Shown here: positions 7,717 through 11,865 of the stretch, one piece after another
Layout: each line of letters begins with the position of its first letter
Position numbering within the stretch: the stretch's first letter is position 1
Assembly: GCA_030591305.1 (NCBI GenBank)
Contig: JAUVBI010000079.1
Span: forward strand, 1 to 11,865
DNA from: Pseudomonadota bacterium
Lineage (GTDB): Bacteria; Pseudomonadota; Gammaproteobacteria; Pseudomonadales; Halieaceae
Reading direction: 5' to 3'
Length of the DNA stretch: 11,865 nucleotides
Translations under genes and position numbers: made by a program
The notes under the pieces: generated by a model
What the model saw: the letters and a program-made list of their open reading frames with translations, nothing else
What the model was told of the DNA's origin: nothing
The model's database searches: none

Positions 7717-8960
7717 GCTTTAAATTCCTCTCTGGGGAGAGGTTTGCTAAAGTAAAACCCCTGAGCATAGTCACAACCCATATCCCGTAACATGTCGAGA
7801 CTTTCCTTGTCTTCAACACCCTCACCTACTACCGACAGACCAAATTGATGGGCTATATAAATTATGATCTTAACCAACTCCAGGTCCTGTGGGTCAGTTC
7901 TCATGGAGCGCACAAAGGACTGGTCAATTTTAAGTTCGTTTGCCGGGATATGCTTGAAGTAAGACAGGGAGGAATAACCAGTACCAAAGTCGTCGATGGC
8001 AAGCTGTATACCCAGCTGCTTCATTTTCTGGAGGTTATCAAAACCGGACTCCTTATCGGCGATAATGGCGCTCTCGGTAATCTCAACGGTGACATTTCCG
8101 GGTTTAACACCCCAGATGGCGATGGCATCCTTGAGTAGTGTTAATAGATCGGGGCTGTTCACAAGGTCGGCCTGAACATTCACAGCGACAGAAACATCGA
8201 TACTGTCCTGCCACTCTTTGATCTGGCGCAATGCTGTGTGCACCACCCATTTAGTCAGGGTGTAGGCACGACCTGTTTTATCGGCCAGCTCCACGGCAAC
8301 CTCCGGTGATATGAATTCGCCCCCCTCCAGCTGCCAGCGCAACAGGGCCTCGGCGCAGTCCGCCTCGCCGGTGATCAAATTTATTTTCGGTTGGTAGTAC
8401 AGCTCAAACGCATTCTCATGCAAGGTTTCAGCAAAAAGCTGTTCCAACTGCATGTCCTGAGGCATCTTCGGCTCTTCCCCAACCAGGTCTCCAATCTGCA
8501 GGGCCTCCCCACGTCTTACCTGCGCCAGGGAAGCCTCAGCCATGGACAACATCTCCATCGCTTCACATTGGCCCTGTCGATTAATTGCCAGACCAATTTT
8601 CAGGTCGACGCCACTAACGTCCACGTCAAAGGAGAGTTCCTGCTCCAGAACCCGCTGTATTTTATTCACCGCCAGGGCAATAAAGGCCGGATTACTCAAG
8701 CCCTGAAGAATGAAGGCAAAATGGTGACTGCCTATTCTGAACACGGTATCCGGCAGCTTGCTGACACTGAGTAGGTTCTTATAGGCCGTAGCGAGCAGGC
8801 GATCACCCACTGGGTAACCATGGTAGTGGTTGATACGGGTAAGATTGTTCAGGTCTATCAGTAGCAGGCCCAGGTTTGAGGAATCATATCTGGCATTGGC
8901 CACCGTATCTTCCAGAACTTTGGAAAACGCAGCGCGTCTTATCTCGGGTAACTCATCCAA
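7689..8960 (-). CDS. c-di-GMP phosphodiesterase: degenerate GGDEF plus intact EAL domain
   Basis: A 423-residue cytoplasmic protein without membrane segments. The N-terminal GGDEF-fold domain (about 25-155) is recognisable by LLLIDLNNLTRINHYHGYPVGDRLL, but the active-site loop reads GSHHF (77-81) instead of GGDEF, so diguanylate cyclase activity is not expected. The EAL domain (about 172-415) keeps the family's catalytic set: EALLR (204-208), N261 in VNVQA, E293 in VEITES, DD 323-324 in DDFGTGYSSL, K344 in ELKIDQSFV, E380 in GEGVED, and Q400 in YAQGFYFSKPLP. Hydrolysis of c-di-GMP to pGpG is therefore likely, perhaps modulated by the degenerate domain. No sensor domain is attached, so input may come from the HD-GYP gene just upstream. 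The start is TTG, the only usable in-frame codon after an upstream in-frame stop, with AGG 8 nt before it; its stop lies inside the LOG gene. Confidence 0.93.
   Translation of the reverse strand: MDELPEIRRAAFSKVLEDTVANARYDSSNLGLLLIDLNNLTRINHYHGYPVGDRLLATAYKNLLSVSKLPDTVFRIGSHHFAFILQGLSNPAFIALAVNKIQRVLEQELSFDVDVSGVDLKIGLAINRQGQCEAMEMLSMAEASLAQVRRGEALQIGDLVGEEPKMPQDMQLEQLFAETLHENAFELYYQPKINLITGEADCAEALLRWQLEGGEFISPEVAVELADKTGRAYTLTKWVVHTALRQIKEWQDSIDVSVAVNVQADLVNSPDLLTLLKDAIAIWGVKPGNVTVEITESAIIADKESGFDNLQKMKQLGIQLAIDDFGTGYSSLSYFKHIPANELKIDQSFVRSMRTDPQDLELVKIIIYIAHQFGLSVVGEGVEDKESLDMLRDMGCDYAQGFYFSKPLPREEFKAWVLAWPGL
7725..7733 (-). promoter_or_regulatory. Shine-Dalgarno fixing the GTG start of the LOG gene
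   Basis: On the minus strand AGAGAGGAA is followed by TTTAAAGC and the GTG at 7716-7714. The site lies within the EAL coding sequence. Its strength and spacing are the main reason to accept GTG and the 28-bp overlap rather than a start further inside. Confidence 0.7.
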
Positions 8961-8968
8961 AGGTTTAA

Positions 8969-8975
8969 CCTGCTC
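8969..8975 (-). promoter_or_regulatory. Weak Shine-Dalgarno overlapping the HD-GYP stop, serving the TTG start
   Basis: GAGCAGG on the minus strand overlaps the TGA of the HD-GYP gene (8976-8974) and stands 8 nt before the TTG at 8960. A weak site with a rare start codon suggests that EAL translation depends on ribosomes finishing the HD-GYP gene. Confidence 0.5.
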
Positions 8976-10203
8976 AGAGTTGGATGGCAGTCATGTCAAT
9001 GCCGTAGGCCTCAGGCTCCAGGCTACTGACAATTTCCAGGGGCGCACCGTCTTCTGTCTCTTTCTGCTGCAGTAGATCTATCATTTTCACACTGAGCAGA
9101 GGCTGTTTTTCGCAATCCAGTAAGACCATCAACTTGGGGCGCAACCTGCGGGTACGATACTCGGCTATGACAACAGCCACTTCGCCGGAGGACAATTCCA
9201 CCAGGGTGCCCGCGGGATAGATCCCCACTGCCTGGATGAATTCTTCTACCAACTCTGCCTGAAAATCAATATCCTTCCACTCGTAGAGCTTCTTGATGGC
9301 AAGAGAGGGGGACGTGGCCCGGGCGTAGCTGCGGTGACTGGTAATCGCATCGTAGCAATCTACAATGGCTGCAATGCGGGCAAAAATTGGAATTTTGTCC
9401 CCGGACAGGCCCTCGGGATAACCCGAGCCATCGTGACGCTCATGGTGATAACTAACCATGTCGATAACATCCCGGTTCATGACACCGCCTTTTTGAATCG
9501 CATCTACCCCAAGCTGGACGTGGGACTTGACCGTTTCGAACTCTTCTTCGGTTAAAGGGCGTGCCGCACTCAGCAGCTCCTTGTCCAGTTGCAGCTTTCC
9601 CGCGTCAAACAGCAGGCCACCAATGGCCAACGAACGCAGATCTGATTTTGGCAAGCCAAGTTGACGACCCAGGGCCACCGCCCAAATAGAGGCCCCCAGC
9701 GAGTGTTGGTACGTGTACTGATCTTCCTGCTTCATTCTCGCCAGCCAGATGCAGGCATCCGGGTTTCGGGTAATACTATTAATCATGGGTTCGACCGCCA
9801 GCTTGACCTTGGCCATGTTCAAACCGCCGTCTCGACCGGCACTGGCAAAGATATTATCAAGGCCCTCTGACAGGGTCTTCACGGCATCCTGTGCCTTGGG
9901 GTACTCATCGTTCCAATCGGCGTTGTCGTTGTAGATTTTCAGTGTGCGGTTGGGGAACATCTGTTGTTTGGTAAGGCGTGGCCTATAGCTCACCTTGCGA
10001 CGAATTGTGCTTTCTTCCAACACGCTCTGCTGCGTGTCGACATAGACATAGTCGCAGTGTTTGCGCAGCCGCTCTATATCCTTATCGGATTCCAACTGAA
10101 AACCCTGCAAAACGAAGGGGGTTTCCAGCCACGGCCTATCCAGACTGGAAACATACATTCCAACCTCCAGGTCGGCGGTGAAAACTTTCACGATTTCAAG
10201 CAT
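8974..10203 (-). CDS. DUF3391 plus HD-GYP domain protein with altered HD motif
   Basis: A 409-residue soluble protein. The N-terminus (about 1-60; VFTADLEVGMYVSSLDRPWLETPF, then DYVYVDTQQS) is the DUF3391 domain that commonly precedes HD-GYP domains in pseudomonads and relatives. After a linker, the HD-GYP domain runs from about 155 to 330: YQHSLGAS (H167), LLFDAGKLQL (199-203), KSHVQLGVDAI (H228), SYHHERHDGSGYPEGL (253-265) and IVDCYDAITSHRSY (from 280). The GYP motif is intact, but the canonical HDxGK reads FDAGK: F199 replaces the metal-binding histidine, as confirmed by a TTT codon. HD-GYP enzymes hydrolyse c-di-GMP to pGpG and GMP using a two- or three-iron site; loss of this ligand may abolish catalysis or leave a binding or regulatory role. 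A C-terminal region of about 75 residues, including a beta-rich stretch (GTLVELSSGEVAVVIAEYR), follows. The ATG has no clear ribosome site. It is the first gene of the HD-GYP, EAL, LOG operon. Confidence 0.94.
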   Translation of the reverse strand: MLEIVKVFTADLEVGMYVSSLDRPWLETPFVLQGFQLESDKDIERLRKHCDYVYVDTQQSVLEESTIRRKVSYRPRLTKQQMFPNRTLKIYNDNADWNDEYPKAQDAVKTLSEGLDNIFASAGRDGGLNMAKVKLAVEPMINSITRNPDACIWLARMKQEDQYTYQHSLGASIWAVALGRQLGLPKSDLRSLAIGGLLFDAGKLQLDKELLSAARPLTEEEFETVKSHVQLGVDAIQKGGVMNRDVIDMVSYHHERHDGSGYPEGLSGDKIPIFARIAAIVDCYDAITSHRSYARATSPSLAIKKLYEWKDIDFQAELVEEFIQAVGIYPAGTLVELSSGEVAVVIAEYRTRRLRPKLMVLLDCEKQPLLSVKMIDLLQQKETEDGAPLEIVSSLEPEAYGIDMTAIQL

Positions 10204-10422
10204 ACGTCTATAACGATATCGGGGATTTCAGTGAGTTTTAGCATAGCCCGTTTACTAATCAAATCCTAGCTCCCGTCACATTTGCCCAGCAACATCTGTG
10301 ACCTGGTTCGCACTAAGCGGCTTTATTGCGCCAAAAAGCTATGGGAGGCACAGTATCCGGCCAGCAGACTTATAATGAGTTAACGACTGCAACGTTCGAT
10401 TAATGCCCTGTACTCTAAAGTA
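10204..10422 (-). other. Intergenic region upstream of the HD-GYP operon
   Basis: This 219-bp gap follows the WS/DGAT stop and should hold the operon promoter. Read on minus, TATAAG (10374-10369) is a 5-of-6 -10 match without a good -35 box, and TTGATT then a 16-nt spacer then TAAAAC, nearer the gene, is a weak pair (4 of 6 each). Neither is convincing. No T-run terminator for the WS/DGAT gene is visible, so read-through into the HD-GYP operon is possible. Confidence 0.3.
10275..10302 (-). promoter_or_regulatory. Small inverted repeat, possible leader hairpin or operator
   Basis: GTCACA (10275-10280) pairs with TGTGAC (10297-10302), and inside it TTGC-CCA-GCAA gives a second 4-bp stem. It lies about 70 bp before the HD-GYP start. 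It is not followed by a T-run. The half-sites face outward relative to a CRP site (TGTGA-N6-TCACA), so CRP binding is not implied. Chance is possible. Confidence 0.25.
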
Positions 10423-11865
10423 TTATCTGGCCCTTTTGCCCCGTGCAGCTTTGGTCGATTTCCCCGGTCTGGCCTTGTGCCCTTTACTTTTTGCTGACAC
10501 CCCCCCAGGCGCGGCACAGGCCTTTTTAAGTTCATTGAAACTGTCCGTCAGACAGGCCGAGTAAAAGGCGGGGTCTGGCATCATTTCGCGGCAACTGGTT
10601 ATCGAAATAGTAAAATCGCCACAGTAGCTGCTAATCACCTGAAACAGGCCGACGCCATCCATTACCGGACCGGCCCCAAAATTTGAGAGCATTTTAGCAC
10701 CGGTGTTATACAGTGGAATGGGGGGGCCAGGGACGTTGGTAATGACACAGTTGTAGATTGGTTTTATCTGGTTGATCAGGCCCCAGCGACTGCTCAACCG
10801 TGCGGCCTGGGCCGTCAAGGTACTGGGTATAAACTGCGTGTAATCCGTCATGGTTTTTGCACCGACGGCGTTGGTCAGTTCCTTGGCGCTACGGGTGCCT
10901 GCGTTCACTGTCTTCAAGCGCGCCAGAGGATCAGCCACGTGACTGCATATCGACACCGTCATTTGCGACACCACGTTGCCGCCCGTGCTTTTCTCCGAGT
11001 CGCTGCGTACATTGATGGGCACCATGGCGGCCAGCGACTTGTCCGGCAGCTCGCCTTTGGCGTCCAGATATTTGCGCAATGCACCGCCCACGATGGCGAT
11101 AGCCACGTCGTTGACTGTGACGCCCTCCAGATAATTTTTTATTGCCTTGATATCAGCCAACGGGAAGGTTACCGCATCAAAAACCCGGTATGCGGAAACG
11201 TTGTCATTAAAACGGGTACGGGGCAAATCTGTCACCCTGTGCAGCTCACCACTGCGCAAACCCGCGACCATTTTCGCGACGCCCGGAATGGTGTTCCTGG
11301 CGACACTGATAAACCGAAAGGGCTGTTTAATCGTATTTATCTGCGCCCGTACCAGCAACTCCAATGCACCGGGCTTTGCATCGACGTGCACAGGATAAGG
11401 CTCGGTTGACTGGGATGCGTCGGGAGCCAGTTCGTTGATCGTAGCGGCAATCTCCATTCCCGATGCGCCATCTACAGCGGCGTGATGCATTTTGGTAAAG
11501 ATTGCGAAGGCGCCGGGGGGGTAGCCCTGTACATCATCAAGTCCCTCTATCACGTACATTTCCCATAGCGGCCGGCTTCTGTCCAAGGGGCGGGCATGTA
11601 GCCTGGAAATCAAGATGCAGAGTTGACGCCAGTCCCCCGGCTTGGGCAGTGCAATATGACGAATGTGAAACTCGGGGTCGAAAGTACCATCGGAAACCCA
11701 GTAGGGATGATCCAGGCCCATGGGCACAGTGAGTAGGGTTTTTGACAATATGGGCAGGCGCTTAATACGCTCTGCCGTGTGATCGATAATTTGCTTGAAG
11801 CGGACCTTCCCCCCGGGTGCTGTACTCTGGTCATAGATAGCCAGGCTGGAGATATGCATGGGGCA
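10423..11865 (-). CDS. Wax ester synthase / diacylglycerol acyltransferase (WS/DGAT), 5' end cut by window
   Basis: Bifunctional acyltransferase that joins acyl-CoA to fatty alcohols or diacylglycerol, making wax esters or triacylglycerols at the membrane or lipid-droplet surface. The frame stays open to the window edge (C-P before the Met at 11859), and PMHISSLAIYD matches the family's PMHVGGLA-like segment that normally lies some 20 residues in, so the real start is just outside. Seen, numbered from that Met: PLDRSRPLWEMYVIEGL (91-107), the catalytic HHAAVDG (125-131, HHxxxDG), VTVNDVAIAIVGGALRKYL with the conserved ND, VPINVRS, and NVPGPPIPLYNTG near the C-terminus. The last 24 or so residues are Lys/Arg/Ala/Gly-rich (SAKSKGHKARPGK then STKAARGKRAR), an extension I do not count as part of the core fold. 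No obvious terminator follows the TAA. The family call is very firm; chain-length and alcohol/DAG preference cannot be read. Confidence 0.95.
   Translation of the reverse strand, partial: CPMHISSLAIYDQSTAPGGKVRFKQIIDHTAERIKRLPILSKTLLTVPMGLDHPYWVSDGTFDPEFHIRHIALPKPGDWRQLCILISRLHARPLDRSRPLWEMYVIEGLDDVQGYPPGAFAIFTKMHHAAVDGASGMEIAATINELAPDASQSTEPYPVHVDAKPGALELLVRAQINTIKQPFRFISVARNTIPGVAKMVAGLRSGELHRVTDLPRTRFNDNVSAYRVFDAVTFPLADIKAIKNYLEGVTVNDVAIAIVGGALRKYLDAKGELPDKSLAAMVPINVRSDSEKSTGGNVVSQMTVSICSHVADPLARLKTVNAGTRSAKELTNAVGAKTMTDYTQFIPSTLTAQAARLSSRWGLINQIKPIYNCVITNVPGPPIPLYNTGAKMLSNFGAGPVMDGVGLFQVISSYCGDFTISITSCREMMPDPAFYSACLTDSFNELKKACAAPGGVSAKSKGHKARPGKSTKAARGKRAR

Noticed and set aside
10275..10302. 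CRP binding site
   Set aside because: The half-sites are inverted relative to TGTGA-N6-TCACA and 16 nt apart, so the geometry is wrong.
10371..10376. TATAAT on the plus strand as a promoter
   Set aside because: No -35 box at a suitable distance, and it would read antisense into the WS/DGAT gene. Kept only as part of the minus-strand TATAAG note.
10939..11409. Plus-strand ORF of 156 codons antisense to the WS/DGAT gene
   Set aside because: It lies wholly inside a well-identified gene, and no motif or ribosome site supports it.
11857..11859. ATG at 11859 as the start of the WS/DGAT gene
   Set aside because: Two more in-frame codons reach the window edge, and PMHISSLA is a family motif that lies inside the N-terminus, so the true start is outside the window.

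Overview
The window reads as ordinary chromosome of a Gram-negative, aerobic gammaproteobacterium, probably a marine heterotroph. The basis is the separate nuoL-nuoM-nuoN order of a 14-subunit complex I operon, a full-length Tex protein, a DUF3391/HD-GYP protein of the pseudomonad-marine gammaproteobacterial type, and a wax-ester synthase/DGAT that suggests neutral-lipid storage. The genus cannot be fixed from the sequence alone.

Plus strand, 1-6802: the 3' part of nuoL, complete nuoM and nuoN (each junction a 4-bp ATGA overlap), then after 24 bp a small two-CBS-domain protein with a strong Shine-Dalgarno sequence. A 200-bp gap holding a candidate sigma70 promoter separates this operon from tex, a nucleic-acid-binding transcription accessory factor. 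NuoL, M and N are the three antiporter-like proton-pumping subunits of the complex I membrane arm, and their key charged residues are present.

Convergence zone, 6803-7035: tex and the minus-strand genes converge on a 155-bp, almost perfect palindrome (arms about 51 nt, loop 52 nt). Its core is a GC-rich stem flanked by A8 and T7, so it should terminate transcription from both sides. A third, degenerate copy of the same arm lies next to it, which suggests a repeat-family insertion rather than a simple terminator.

Minus strand, 10203 down to 7036: three tightly packed genes, HD-GYP protein, then GGDEF-EAL protein, then LOG-family nucleotide phosphoribohydrolase. The HD-GYP protein has lost the histidine of its HD motif (FDAGK). 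The GGDEF domain is degenerate (GSHHF), but the EAL domain keeps its catalytic residues. The EAL gene starts at TTG 13 bp after the HD-GYP stop, and the LOG gene starts at GTG inside the 3' end of the EAL gene, so translation is probably coupled. A plausible but unproven reading is a c-di-GMP-lowering unit joined to a GMP/AMP-cleaving enzyme.

Minus strand, 11865 down to 10423: a WS/DGAT acyltransferase cut by the window edge, with the HHxxxDG active site and an unusual Lys/Arg-rich C-terminal tail. It is separated from the HD-GYP gene by 219 bp.

No tRNA, rRNA, CRISPR array, transposase or phage gene was seen. The points most worth checking are the palindromic repeat cluster and the three-gene c-di-GMP/LOG operon.
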